DNA of 23,778 nt from a virus, in the IMG/VR virus record IMGVR_UViG_3300027699_000201, positions 1 to 23,778 of that record; one strand, 5' to 3'. The notes under the pieces were generated by a model. That model was given only the letters and a program-made list of their open reading frames with translations. It had not been told where the DNA came from and did not search any database. Within the stretch, counting starts at the first letter, position 1; every line of letters starts with the position of its first letter. The position numbers and the translations under genes are program-made. Positions 1-6,984 of the stretch are shown here, piece after piece.

Positions 1-278
1 TCATGAGCAATTACAAATTCAATTTCTTTGTTAGACATTGCATGAAAGAATTGAGTATTGTAATAAAGATTTCGCCCGTCAACTGCGGCAGTAGGGCACC
101 AATCATCTGCAGATTTGATGCGTAGCCGAGTTGCCATATTACCAAAAAATGGATGACGAAGTAGTAATCCAACTCGTGCAACTATGATATTATCCAAAAC
201 CTCGACACGCATTGCCTTTAATTCTTTAGCAGTAATGTCTGGATTAGGAGCCCAGTTTTTTTTGCCTTCTACGCTCAT
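1..278 (-). CDS. DUF2201-type putative metallopeptidase / VWA partner of MoxR, N-terminal part
   Basis: Partial gene: it starts at 278 (ATG) and runs off the left edge, leaving 92 full codons. The visible protein has a helical N-terminus, a stretch ending RLRIKSADDWCPTAAVDG, then NKEIEFVIAH followed by a codon beginning GA. That fits the HE of an HExxH zinc-protease motif, as in the N-terminal domain of the DUF2201 family, whose C-terminal half is usually VWA-like. These proteins are commonly encoded beside MoxR AAA+ ATPases, and a MoxR gene lies immediately upstream here. A Shine-Dalgarno-like AAGG precedes the ATG, and a consensus promoter (312-340) serves it. The VWA half and full HExxH lie outside the window, so the family call rests on the N-terminus and the neighbour. 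Function in phage is unknown. Confidence 0.65.
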   Translation of the reverse strand, partial: MSVEGKKNWAPNPDITAKELKAMRVEVLDNIIVARVGLLLRHPFFGNMATRLRIKSADDWCPTAAVDGRNLYYNTQFFHAMSNKEIEFVIAH

Positions 279-311
279 TGTGCCTTATCCCTTATGCCTT
301 AGTATATATAT

Positions 312-340
312 ATTATACCACTTTTTACAGCAAATGTCAA
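312..340 (-). promoter_or_regulatory. Consensus sigma70 promoter for the DUF2201-type gene
   Basis: On the minus strand TTGACA (335-340), a 17-bp spacer and TATAAT (312-317) match the bacterial housekeeping consensus perfectly. The -10 lies 33 bases upstream of the start codon at 278. It directly follows the T-tract of the MoxR terminator. Confidence 0.85.
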
Positions 341-372
341 GAAAAAAACGGCCGTTTTTGTTGAGAACGGCC
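341..372 (-). terminator. Rho-independent terminator after moxR
   Basis: On the minus strand GGCCGTT (366-372) pairs with AACGGCC (350-356) around a 9-base loop, followed by GTTTTTTTC (341-349). It begins 14 bases past the moxR stop codon. The stem, GC content and T-run are those of an intrinsic terminator. The T-run abuts the -35 of the next promoter. Confidence 0.85.
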
Positions 373-386
373 AAACTCATCTCACC

Positions 387-1481
387 TTAAGCCTTCTGGG
401 CGGCAGTAATATACCTACCATAACGCTCATGGAACTCATCAAAGCATGCAATTTCGTCTGGATCAATTGGTAACCCATATTGGGTAAGAGCAAGTTTAAT
501 GCCCATAACAACTAATTCAGTATCAAAATTATCCATTGCGAACCTTAAGAAGTTATTAACTTTTTCGTCAAACTTCTTATCACTCTTATCACAAGCCTCC
601 TTTAGCTCGTAACAGAGCGAGACTGTTAAGGAATACATGGCACTGATTTCTTTAGTCTTAAGCTCGTTAACTTTGCCTTCCAAAATATGAGTTGGGTTAG
701 GCATGCTAGCCGCCACTTTACGGTGAGCCGTGAATTTCACAGCAAGACCTTCGCCTACTGCGCCACTAACCAAATCGGTAGTGGTATTTTCGTCCAAATC
801 ATCTTCAAGTAATTCGCTTACAAACGACCAAGAACGAGGTGTTGCAAATGACCTGCTAGGTGATTTAGGATCGAAATCGTATAAATCTTTTTTAGCAAAA
901 GTAAGATATCCTACTACATCTTGGTGGATATCATTATTTACTGCCCATTGAAACCAATCATCAAAGTCGACAGCCATTTCTAAGTGTACAAAACGATTAG
1001 CTAATGGAGCCGGCATACGATATGTAACACCTTTGTCTGCTTCTCGATTACCTGCCGCAACGATCATAACATTGTCAGGTAATTTATATGTACCAACTCG
1101 ACGATTAAGAATAAGTTGATATGCTGCCGCTTGTACAGCAGGCGCCGCAGAGTTCATCTCGTCTAAAAGTAATACAATATTCTTGTATTTTTTAGCTAAT
1201 TCTTCGGAAGGAAGTTCTCCAGGAGGTGCCCAAACCATTGTGCCTGTATTGCTATCAAAATACGGAATGCCTTTAATATCGGTGGGCTCCCAAAGACTTA
1301 ATCGAATATCGATTAATAATGATTTTTCCAAATCATCTGTAATTTGGCGTACAATATCCGATTTTCCAATGCCTGGAGGACCCCATAAGAAAATCGGGCG
1401 CCTTTTAAGCATTGCATGATTAATACTTTTTTTAGCCTTATTAGGACTTACTGTCCTAGTAATGATGTCATTCTCAGCCAT
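387..1481 (-). CDS. MoxR-family AAA+ ATPase
   Basis: A 364-aa protein with Walker A GPPGIGKS (residues 34-41) and Walker B VLLLDE (103-108), preceded by the PTDIKGIP and WAPPGELP segments typical of MoxR ATPases, and followed by a sensor-type AAGNREADKGVT region near residue 145. MoxR ATPases act as chaperone-like motors that insert metals or remodel protein complexes together with a VWA-domain partner, and the partner candidate is the next gene downstream (1-278). The ATG at 1481 has AAGGA at good spacing. It has its own sigma70-like promoter (1527-1554) and an intrinsic terminator (341-372), so it is transcribed separately from its partner. The target in infection is unknown. The family call is firm. 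Confidence 0.93.
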   Translation of the reverse strand: MAENDIITRTVSPNKAKKSINHAMLKRRPIFLWGPPGIGKSDIVRQITDDLEKSLLIDIRLSLWEPTDIKGIPYFDSNTGTMVWAPPGELPSEELAKKYKNIVLLLDEMNSAAPAVQAAAYQLILNRRVGTYKLPDNVMIVAAGNREADKGVTYRMPAPLANRFVHLEMAVDFDDWFQWAVNNDIHQDVVGYLTFAKKDLYDFDPKSPSRSFATPRSWSFVSELLEDDLDENTTTDLVSGAVGEGLAVKFTAHRKVAASMPNPTHILEGKVNELKTKEISAMYSLTVSLCYELKEACDKSDKKFDEKVNNFLRFAMDNFDTELVVMGIKLALTQYGLPIDPDEIACFDEFHERYGRYITAAQKA

Positions 1482-1526
1482 AATGTATTCCTTTTTAATT
1501 AACAGTCAGTGCCTTACTGTTCTTAT

Positions 1527-1554
1527 ATAATAACATCTCTAGCGTAAAAGTCAA
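1527..1554 (-). promoter_or_regulatory. Sigma70-like promoter for moxR
   Basis: TTGACT (1549-1554), a 16-bp spacer and TATTAT (1527-1532) on the minus strand; a 17-bp spacer with ATTATA is an alternative reading. It lies in the gap between the 127-aa gene and moxR. Confidence 0.65.
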
Positions 1555-1572
1555 GAGATTTTTTGCCAAAAT

Positions 1573-1956
1573 TTAGGAATTTTTTTGGCGGCTAAGAGCT
1601 TTGCTTATTCCGTATTTTTTTATATCACCTGAAAAAAGGTGTAATTCGAGAGCTTTTTTTTCGTTAGTTACTATTATTTTTTTGTGATCTAAGTGGTATG
1701 GACAATTAATAAAATTATCCATCCAAATTATGACTTGGGTTGTAAATTCAAAGTCTTTTGGATAAGGTATGCTATAAGTTTGTAACTGTAGTTCTTCAGT
1801 TATAAATTGAAATCCATCTTCTGTAAGCCTTAAACCACCCTCTTTTCGAGTATTTTTCCACCACTTACGAGTATATTCTTTTAAAGTGGATTTGTTTATT
1901 GATTTTTGGGATTGTTGAAGGAAGATTTTAGTATATGTTTCTTTCCAATTCATCAC
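1573..1956 (-). CDS. Conserved phage protein of unknown function (127 aa)
   Basis: Not assigned to a named family. The protein has a basic N-terminal third (KEYTRKWWKNTRKEGG), then LRLTEDGFQFITEEL, an aromatic segment VIIWMDNFINCPYHLDH and a C-terminal LHLFSGDIKKYGISKAL. From memory it resembles small proteins of T4-like cyanophages and pelagiphages containing the same RLT.xGF and W(M/L)DxFIxCPYxL pattern, which also occur near replication genes. The start at 1956 overlaps the stop of the upstream 95-aa gene (ATGA), which implies translational coupling. No transmembrane segment or signal peptide is visible. The winged-helix-like feel of the middle is only an impression. Confidence 0.75.
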   Translation of the reverse strand: MMNWKETYTKIFLQQSQKSINKSTLKEYTRKWWKNTRKEGGLRLTEDGFQFITEELQLQTYSIPYPKDFEFTTQVIIWMDNFINCPYHLDHKKIIVTNEKKALELHLFSGDIKKYGISKALSRQKNS

Positions 1957-2240
1957 TCTTTCACAACTTCACCACTTAATAATTTAACTACAGTAAAATC
2001 ATTACAATCAAAAGTTTCATTTAATTTTTTTGCTAAATTTATAGCATGCCCGGGATTACTGAAACTTACTTTTTTATATTTGGGACCAGGATAACTTGTA
2101 AGTATATTGGATGTTTTTAAATTAAATGGAGATCCATTATAAAACACAGCCCAGATAGCTTCTGCTTCTAAAATTTGTTCACTCTTATAACTTTTTTTAT
2201 CTACATGTTCTAATAGAACATTAGGTTTAGGCCTGCTCAT
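1953..2240 (-). CDS. Conserved phage protein of unknown function (95 aa)
   Basis: Small soluble protein starting MSRPKPNVLLEHVDKKSYKS, with a central YPGPKYKKVSFSNPGHAINL stretch and ending in a VVKLLSGEVV strand. I recognise the pattern from T4-like marine phages, where it is annotated only as hypothetical. The ATG at 2240 has AAGGAT upstream. A GATAAATA late-promoter-like element ends 32 bases upstream (2272). It is first in a two-gene unit with the 127-aa protein, with a 4-base stop/start overlap. Role unknown. Confidence 0.8.
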   Translation of the reverse strand: MSRPKPNVLLEHVDKKSYKSEQILEAEAIWAVFYNGSPFNLKTSNILTSYPGPKYKKVSFSNPGHAINLAKKLNETFDCNDFTVVKLLSGEVVKE

Positions 2241-2271
2241 AACTCAATCCTTAATTAATTAACTTCATATA

Positions 2272-2279
2272 TATTTATC
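2272..2279 (-). promoter_or_regulatory. Putative T4-type late promoter
   Basis: Minus-strand GATAAATA followed by TATATG, one mismatch from the T4 late -10 consensus TATAAATA. It lies 32 bases upstream of the ATG at 2240. The same octamer sits at the identical distance from the start codon at 20788. No -35 element is apparent, as expected for sliding-clamp-activated late promoters. Confidence 0.5.
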
Positions 2280-2316
2280 TTTTTATAGAAGTTGACTAAT
2301 TAAGTGGGTAGTTAAT

Positions 2317-2562
2317 TCACCATTTGTTACCTGCATCCATGTTTATTTCTATTATTTCATTAGCACCTGACTGGTCTTCTTTAACAAGTTTTTCTAAATC
2401 ACCTTCTAAACGTGCCATTGTTATACCTAATGTAAATGCAAGATTTTTTGCTTGAGATATAGGCATTCGGATTTCTTTTGAATTAGAAGCATCAGCAGAT
2501 TTTACTAATTGAATAAAGTTTTGAATTGAACTAGTATTTAAAGGTTCATTTTTTGTTGGCAT
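2317..2562 (-). CDS. Small conserved phage protein (81 aa)
   Basis: An 81-aa soluble, probably helical protein: IQNFIQLVKSADASNSKEIR, then an AKNLAFTLGITMARLEGDLEKLV helix. No known catalytic motif. The 5' end overlaps the 3' end of the 157-aa gene by 17 bases, so it is likely co-translated with it. It is the last gene of the folE-queE-exonuclease operon before the late-promoter-like element. Resembles hypothetical proteins of T4-like marine phages; function unknown. Confidence 0.7.
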   Translation of the reverse strand: MPTKNEPLNTSSIQNFIQLVKSADASNSKEIRMPISQAKNLAFTLGITMARLEGDLEKLVKEDQSGANEIIEINMDAGNKW

Positions 2563-3019
2563 TTGATAGTTCCTGTCTCATTTCTATTTCAGTACGAAAA
2601 GGTCCTTTATTTTCATAACGTTCTATAGTAATTAGTTTAGGGCAAAATGATTTAACCCAACCTTTATTAAATCGTATTATAAAATAACCTGCACAATAAA
2701 GACTTTTTGATTTTTTTGATTTACTAAACATTGGTAATTTACGTTTAACATCATATACAGGATTAAATGGTATACAACTAGTAGGATAATTGTAAACATC
2801 TTTTTTAGGAGGTAAAATTTCTGTAATATTTAATTTTTGCCAGAATATTTCTTCTCCAAGCCTTTCCTTTAATTGGTTTTCATTTGCAAAAAAACAAGTT
2901 CCTGAAGCATTATTTAACATAAATCGATCATCATTAAATGATAAAGTACCTATATTATTACCCTTTTTTTCTACAATCCAGAATTTTCCGTTTAAGATTT
3001 CTTTTGCTTTTACTGTCAT
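2546..3019 (-). CDS. Conserved phage protein of unknown function (157 aa)
   Basis: A 157-aa protein with an N-terminal beta-rich half (NGKFWIVEKKGNNIGTLSF) and a conserved-looking C-terminal half: YPTSCIPFNPVYDVKRKLPM, then KSKSLYCAGYFIIRF and GWVKSFCPKLITIERY. I recognise this pairing from T4-like cyanophages and pelagiphages, where it is unassigned. Its start overlaps the stop of the exonuclease gene by four bases (ATGA, 3016-3019), so the two are coupled and it could work in the same nucleic-acid process. That link is inference from position only. Confidence 0.78.
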   Translation of the reverse strand: MTVKAKEILNGKFWIVEKKGNNIGTLSFNDDRFMLNNASGTCFFANENQLKERLGEEIFWQKLNITEILPPKKDVYNYPTSCIPFNPVYDVKRKLPMFSKSKKSKSLYCAGYFIIRFNKGWVKSFCPKLITIERYENKGPFRTEIEMRQELSNANKK

Positions 3020-3987
3020 TGGGGATACCTTGCGTTAAGAGGTTCTGCATAAAATGATACTTGATCGGAAATTCTTTGCATGTCCCATTTAGCACAGAAT
3101 TTCATAAGACGTATACCTACATTTGAGATATTTTTAGCTTTTTTATGTTCTTTAATTGTATCGTCAATTATTTTTCTAATATCATCAGGTTGTGCTGTTA
3201 AATCACATAGTATTACATTTCGATTATAATCATCTAATACTCTATGTTCTTTTCCGTCGTGGTCGATCCAACGTTGAAGCATCATATTATTCCAATTAAA
3301 TCCTTTAGTTTTTTTATCTTCAAATGCTTCTATTAATCCTACTTTATTTTTTGTGCCTTTTTTACGTACTCCAGGATATGCACTAAACACATTATCGCTA
3401 GTATCTCCACGCATACATTTTTCAAATAATAACCATTCAGGATCGGGTGCAGGTTTGCTTTTTCCTGTTTTTTTATCTATTATTGAATTACCCTTTTTAT
3501 CATCAAAATATCCTTCTTGAGTTATTAAAACATTACTAACTCCATTATATTGCTTAATATTATGAGCAATAAGTTGAGTAAAATCTCCATCGGAAGAAAT
3601 TATTATATGATTATCTTCTGGATGTAATTGAGTCCATCCTGCTATTAAATCATCTGCTTCTAATTGAGGATGTTGCATTACAGTGCAATTTGTCTTAGTA
3701 GTTATAAAATCTTTTAATTCATCAAAGATTTCCCAAAATACTTTATCTTCGTCTGTAACAGTAGTAACTTGCCTATTTCTTTTGTAAGGCTCGTAGAGGT
3801 CTTTCCGCCAACTTCGCCCTTCTAAACAAAATACAACATGATCTGCTTTAAAATCCTGCCATGCTTTTTTAATACTACTTAAGGTAATATGTAAAGCTAT
3901 ACCTATTTTTGTATCAAGATCACCGCGGATTACATGTCTAGCTCGAAAAAATGTATTAGCAGTATCTACTAAAATATATGTGCTCAT
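3016..3987 (-). CDS. 5'-3' exonuclease / RNase H of the FEN family (T4 Rnh-like)
   Basis: A 323-aa protein of the PIN-like FEN nuclease family that removes RNA primers and 5' flaps during lagging-strand replication; T4 RNase H is 305 aa. Metal-binding acidic residues are visible in order: D8 in ILVDTAN, E110 and D112-D113 in LEADDLIAG, D133 and D135 in SSDGDF, and RGDTSDN at 193-199, followed by the helix-hairpin-like region PGVRKKGTKNK. RSWRKDLYEPYKRNR (58-72) matches the basic arch region. The downstream gene overlaps by four bases; the 2OG oxygenase gene ends 13 bases upstream. It belongs to the folE-queE operon, so replication and deazaguanine synthesis appear co-expressed. Confidence 0.9.
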   Translation of the reverse strand: MSTYILVDTANTFFRARHVIRGDLDTKIGIALHITLSSIKKAWQDFKADHVVFCLEGRSWRKDLYEPYKRNRQVTTVTDEDKVFWEIFDELKDFITTKTNCTVMQHPQLEADDLIAGWTQLHPEDNHIIISSDGDFTQLIAHNIKQYNGVSNVLITQEGYFDDKKGNSIIDKKTGKSKPAPDPEWLLFEKCMRGDTSDNVFSAYPGVRKKGTKNKVGLIEAFEDKKTKGFNWNNMMLQRWIDHDGKEHRVLDDYNRNVILCDLTAQPDDIRKIIDDTIKEHKKAKNISNVGIRLMKFCAKWDMQRISDQVSFYAEPLNARYPQ

Positions 3988-4000
3988 AAAAGTTATTCCT

Positions 4001-4690
4001 TTAATTGCGTGGGTCAGCTAACTGATTAAGTATATCAAAGTTCATAAAAGTTATTGGATGTCCGTCATCGTCTGCAGAAGGATAGTATGGTTGTATATCA
4101 ATATATAAATCAAATGCTAAACTTAGTCGAGGATAATCGTTTTGCCATTCTGCAACACTATGACTAACGTAACTAGGAAAAATCGTTAATCCACCAGCAA
4201 TGTTCGGCATACAACAGTCCATTCCGCGCTCAACATATCTAGTTACAGAGTCATAATTATCTAGATGCACATTTCCACTTAGGTAAATAATCTCACCTGC
4301 TCCGTGAGAGTGTTCTTTAATTTCTTGTCCTTTTCTTATAATATTATACCAACAAACTATTTTTAAAGGAAGAAGTATTGTATCATCTTCTTTAATAAAT
4401 TCAAGATAAGATTTTTGTATAAATTTAAATAAGTTGTTTATTTCAGGACATTCTTCCCCTAACCCAAATACATTGTAACGTCCATACCGTGTAGTTACAG
4501 ATTCTTCACCTAATCCAGTTCCAGCATCTTGATTAACCTCTAATTTAAGAATTTCTTCTTCTTTAGATAATAAAAATTCTTTTATAGTTTTAATCTTTTC
4601 ACTGTCTTCCCATTGATATGATCCTAAACTAATGTCCCAACTAGGAGCATATGGACTTCCTGGACGTTTACTTTTTAATTTATATATCAC
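4001..4690 (-). CDS. 2OG-Fe(II) oxygenase superfamily protein
   Basis: A 229-aa protein with the double-stranded beta-helix signature of putative 2-oxoglutarate/Fe(II) dioxygenases: WYNIIRKGQEIKEHSHG (114-130) with H127 and H129, LSGNVHLD (137-144), FPSYVSHSVAEW (171-182) with H177 as distal iron ligand, and R188 in PRLSLAFDL as the candidate 2-oxoglutarate contact. Family members hydroxylate protein side chains or nucleobases. They are frequent in marine T4-like phages, and the substrate is not known. It overlaps the 127-aa gene upstream by four bases. Position next to queE raises, but does not prove, a role in modifying bases. The C-terminal 30 residues are acidic and not part of the core. 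Confidence 0.82.
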   Translation of the reverse strand: MIYKLKSKRPGSPYAPSWDISLGSYQWEDSEKIKTIKEFLLSKEEEILKLEVNQDAGTGLGEESVTTRYGRYNVFGLGEECPEINNLFKFIQKSYLEFIKEDDTILLPLKIVCWYNIIRKGQEIKEHSHGAGEIIYLSGNVHLDNYDSVTRYVERGMDCCMPNIAGGLTIFPSYVSHSVAEWQNDYPRLSLAFDLYIDIQPYYPSADDDGHPITFMNFDILNQLADPRN

Positions 4691-5070
4691 GATACTTCAG
4701 ATTTACCTTTTCCTATAGGTGTTACGTTAATATAACCCATTTCTCTATCAGGATCAAGTCCTTCTTCTTCTAACATTTGAATAACAATAGTTCTAAACCA
4801 AGCATCAACTATTTCTTCGTTTGCTTCTCCTGAATAACCTGCATCAATAAGTTGCTCAATAAATTCGTTGTTCCAATCAAGTTCAAAGAAACCATTTCTA
4901 ATATCGTTAGTATTAATTTGTGTATCTAATACAGCAACCCATGGTTTTCCATTTTTAGTTGCTTCTTGTTTTTCTAATTCTAATGTTTTTCGACGAATTT
5001 CTTCGTTCGAAAGTTCTTTTATTTCTTCATTAGAATTTTCTTTTTTTAATAGTTTGTCTAGCCATTTCAT
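4687..5070 (-). CDS. Conserved phage protein of unknown function (127 aa)
   Basis: A charged N-terminal helix (about residues 1-38, rich in E and K, likely coiled coil) is followed by a compact domain: KPWVAVLDTQINTNDIRNGF, FELDWNNEFIEQLIDAGY and the helix IVDAWFRTIVIQMLEEEGLD. The central motif is familiar from T4-like cyanophage hypothetical proteins. The start at 5070 has GAGGAT upstream and is coupled by ATGA to the 2OG oxygenase gene. It acts in an unknown process; co-expression with folE and queE is the only hint. Confidence 0.8.
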   Translation of the reverse strand: MKWLDKLLKKENSNEEIKELSNEEIRRKTLELEKQEATKNGKPWVAVLDTQINTNDIRNGFFELDWNNEFIEQLIDAGYSGEANEEIVDAWFRTIVIQMLEEEGLDPDREMGYINVTPIGKGKSEVS

Positions 5071-5156
5071 AATCCTGATCCTCGTAATTTGTCTATATCT
5101 ATAGGCCGATTCATTGCAGTTTCAACTTTATCAACATTTTTAAGTTCCCCATGCAT
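5067..5156 (-). CDS. Possible 29-aa mini-ORF between queE and the 127-aa gene
   Basis: An ATG at 5156 opens a 29-aa frame beginning MHGELKNVDK and ending IDKLRGSGL. Its TGA overlaps the downstream ATG (ATGA at 5067-5070), the arrangement used throughout this genome for coupled genes. It overlaps the 3' end of queE by 17 bases and fills the otherwise empty 5071-5139. The ribosome site (CGGAA, too close) is poor, so it may be chance. Confidence 0.25.
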   Translation of the reverse strand: MHGELKNVDKVETAMNRPIDIDKLRGSGL

Positions 5157-6012
5157 TTCCGAAGAGACTGATGTGTAATCGTGGTGTGAATCGCCATCCT
5201 TTTTCCATTGCGAGTTTCGCAACTTCGGGATAGGTAAAGTTATATTCTTCAGAACGTCCCCCAAGCGGCATAAGATAGACTGGACAGTCCAAGTTAGCGT
5301 TTTTGTATTCTTTAACAGCTTTTCCAACTTCGTCCACATCCACTTTGTCAGCGACAACAAACTTAAGATAAAGTTCACTACCATTAACACTAGCATAATC
5401 AACTGCCAAGTTAGGGTTAATTGCATCTTCCCAAGATTCTCCGCTAATACTAAGTTTTGGGGAACAACTCCAAGTAATTTTAAATCTGTTCTGAGTTGAT
5501 AAAAATTCTTTGAAATCCTTTCTAAGAGTTTGGGTAGTATTTGTTTCAAATGTAACATTTTTTAAGTCTTTCATTTTAGGATGATCTAATAGTTCTATAT
5601 AAAGCCTTTGCCATCCTAACAAAGGTTCACCTCCTGTAAAGATAAGATGAATGTCTTGCCCATTTTGCATTGTCCATTTACCTTCAGGTGTAAGTGATAA
5701 AAGATGTTCAACAACCTCGTCTATTGTTTTATCCATCATAAATTTTTTAAATTCGGGATAGATGCTTGCATATGTATCACATCCTGTATGGATAATAGGT
5801 AAATCATTAAAGTTCTTTGTAGTTAAATGTACTCCATTATCTAATAATTTTTTTACTTCGGGATTATGTTTATCTTTTTTTGTACCTCGAGGTAAGCTAA
5901 AGTTCATACAACGAAAATTGCAACCAAAAGTACGCAAAAATACACTAGGTACTCCTACAAATTTTCCTTCGCCTTGGACGGAATAAAATGCTTCTGAATA
6001 CCTTAATTTCAT
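5140..6012 (-). CDS. queE: QueE: 7-carboxy-7-deazaguanine synthase (radical SAM), split-motif phage form
   Basis: A 290-aa radical SAM enzyme that rearranges 6-carboxy-5,6,7,8-tetrahydropterin to 7-carboxy-7-deazaguanine. The N-terminus EAFYSVQGEGKFVGVPSVFL and GCNFRC are textbook QueE. The [4Fe-4S] motif is split: C31-x3-C35 is followed by MNF rather than xWC, and the expected CDT-Y appears only at C78 (GCDTYAS), 42 residues later, after an insertion rich in K, D and N. FTGGEPLLGWQ (around 125-135) matches the SAM-binding GGEP motif. The end, LFGNAWGT, looks like a natural terminus. Usual bacterial QueE is about 210-250 aa, so the insertion accounts for most of the extra length. It follows folE by two bases. 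Confidence 0.88.
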   Translation of the reverse strand: MKLRYSEAFYSVQGEGKFVGVPSVFLRTFGCNFRCMNFSLPRGTKKDKHNPEVKKLLDNGVHLTTKNFNDLPIIHTGCDTYASIYPEFKKFMMDKTIDEVVEHLLSLTPEGKWTMQNGQDIHLIFTGGEPLLGWQRLYIELLDHPKMKDLKNVTFETNTTQTLRKDFKEFLSTQNRFKITWSCSPKLSISGESWEDAINPNLAVDYASVNGSELYLKFVVADKVDVDEVGKAVKEYKNANLDCPVYLMPLGGRSEEYNFTYPEVAKLAMEKGWRFTPRLHISLFGNAWGT

Positions 6013-6014
6013 AT

Positions 6015-6692
6015 TTAATTATGACCTTTCATACTTAAACAAACACTATAAAATTCTTGTTTTAATGCAGAATCAGTTTCAAATGCTCCTCGCATAATTG
6101 CAGTAGTCATATCACTTTCGTGTTCTTTAACACCTCGTTGTGTCATACAATGATGTTCTGCTTTTACAACAACAGCAACATGTTCTGTTTTAGCGTACTC
6201 TATAAGCGCATTACTAATTTGTGTAGTCATTTCCTCTTGTATTTGCGGTCGTTCTGCAATATGATGTGCTAGTCTATTAAATTTACTAAGACCAATAACT
6301 TCTTCTTCTGGAATAATACCTACCCAGCAACTTCCAACAATATTTTGAAAGTGATGAGCGCAAGTGCTACGAATAGAAATAGGTCCGCTAGTATAAAGTG
6401 ATTTGTAACCCATATTAGGAAAACTTGTAACTTTTGGACAAGGTTCATATCTTCCTCTAAAGATTTCTTTAATAAACATTTTTGCTACACGTTTTGCTGT
6501 TTCTTTAGTATTATGATCATTATTTGTATCAATAACTAAAGAATTCAAAACATTACTAAATGCATCTTCCACTTCTAATTGTAAAATTTCTAATTCACCT
6601 TCTTCAATAAATTCAGAAATGTTATCATTACAATGATATCTAATGTTTGCTTCTTTTAATCGTTTTTTTATTATTTCCGCAGTTGTAAGCAT
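6015..6692 (-). CDS. folE: GTP cyclohydrolase I
   Basis: A 225-aa protein, close to the 222 aa of E. coli FolE, which converts GTP to 7,8-dihydroneopterin triphosphate, the first step towards folate and 7-deazaguanines. Zinc ligands and active-site residues are intact: C111 and H113-H114 in STCAHHF, and H180-H181-C182 in AEHHCMTQRG. Also visible are DHNTKETAKRVAKM (59-72) and IGLSKFNRLAHHIAERPQIQ (133-152). The ATG at 6692 has GGAG upstream, and a sigma70-like promoter lies at 6740-6768. It is the first gene of the operon continuing into queE. With no other folate genes visible, deazaguanine synthesis is the more likely purpose. Confidence 0.95.
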   Translation of the reverse strand: MLTTAEIIKKRLKEANIRYHCNDNISEFIEEGELEILQLEVEDAFSNVLNSLVIDTNNDHNTKETAKRVAKMFIKEIFRGRYEPCPKVTSFPNMGYKSLYTSGPISIRSTCAHHFQNIVGSCWVGIIPEEEVIGLSKFNRLAHHIAERPQIQEEMTTQISNALIEYAKTEHVAVVVKAEHHCMTQRGVKEHESDMTTAIMRGAFETDSALKQEFYSVCLSMKGHN

Positions 6693-6739
6693 AAATTTAA
6701 TTCTCCGAGTTATAGACGAGGACGTCTTACTCCATTGTT

Positions 6740-6768
6740 ATAATACATGATATTTAGGTTTTTGTCAA
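6740..6768 (-). promoter_or_regulatory. Sigma70-like promoter for folE-queE operon
   Basis: Minus-strand TTGACA (6763-6768), 17-bp spacer, TATTAT (6740-6745), 48 bases upstream of the folE ATG. Only the third position of the -10 differs strongly from consensus. Confidence 0.78.
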
Positions 6769-6773
6769 GTAAT

Positions 6774-6971
6774 TTAAAAATATTTTTCTGACATCTCTAA
6801 CATATCATGCCAATGAGCAATATTTTCCAATTCTTTTTCAATAGTATCAATTGTATCAGGGTGTTCAGCTACTCCTACTGGACTAGCTAAAAATACCTCA
6901 ACGTTAGCTACATGCTTAGAAATCATTCCAGTTGCATGACTTTTAAAAGCCTCTAAAAGTTTTTCTCTCAT
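6774..6971 (-). CDS. Small conserved phage protein (65 aa)
   Basis: Helical 65-aa protein starting MREKLLEAFKSHATGMIS, followed by KHVANVEVFLASPVGVAEHP and an ELENIAHWHDMLEMSEKYF end. The start is placed at 6971, where AAGGAG stands six bases upstream of the ATG. A Met eight codons upstream lies within the ribosome-site region and is less likely. It resembles, from memory, hypothetical proteins common in T4-like cyanophages. It is the last gene of the long gp45 operon; its stop is six bases before the folE -35. Function unknown. Confidence 0.82.
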   Translation of the reverse strand: MREKLLEAFKSHATGMISKHVANVEVFLASPVGVAEHPDTIDTIEKELENIAHWHDMLEMSEKYF

Positions 6972-6984
6972 TATATTCTCCTTA

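Noticed and set aside
184-390. Plus-strand open frame across the promoter and terminator near 300-370
   Set aside because: It crosses a consensus promoter and a terminator of the minus strand, lacks a ribosome site, and no plus-strand gene is supported anywhere in the window.
1565-1589. Inverted repeat GCCAAAA...TTTTGGC as a possible terminator after the 127-aa gene
   Set aside because: On the transcribed strand it is followed by A residues, not a T-tract, and it overlaps the stop codon, so it does not look like an intrinsic terminator.
5067-5558. A 163-codon open frame overlapping the 3' half of queE
   Set aside because: It is an out-of-frame shadow of queE, which has a natural C-terminus and clear motifs. 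Only its last 29 codons, after an internal ATG, are kept as a doubtful mini-ORF.
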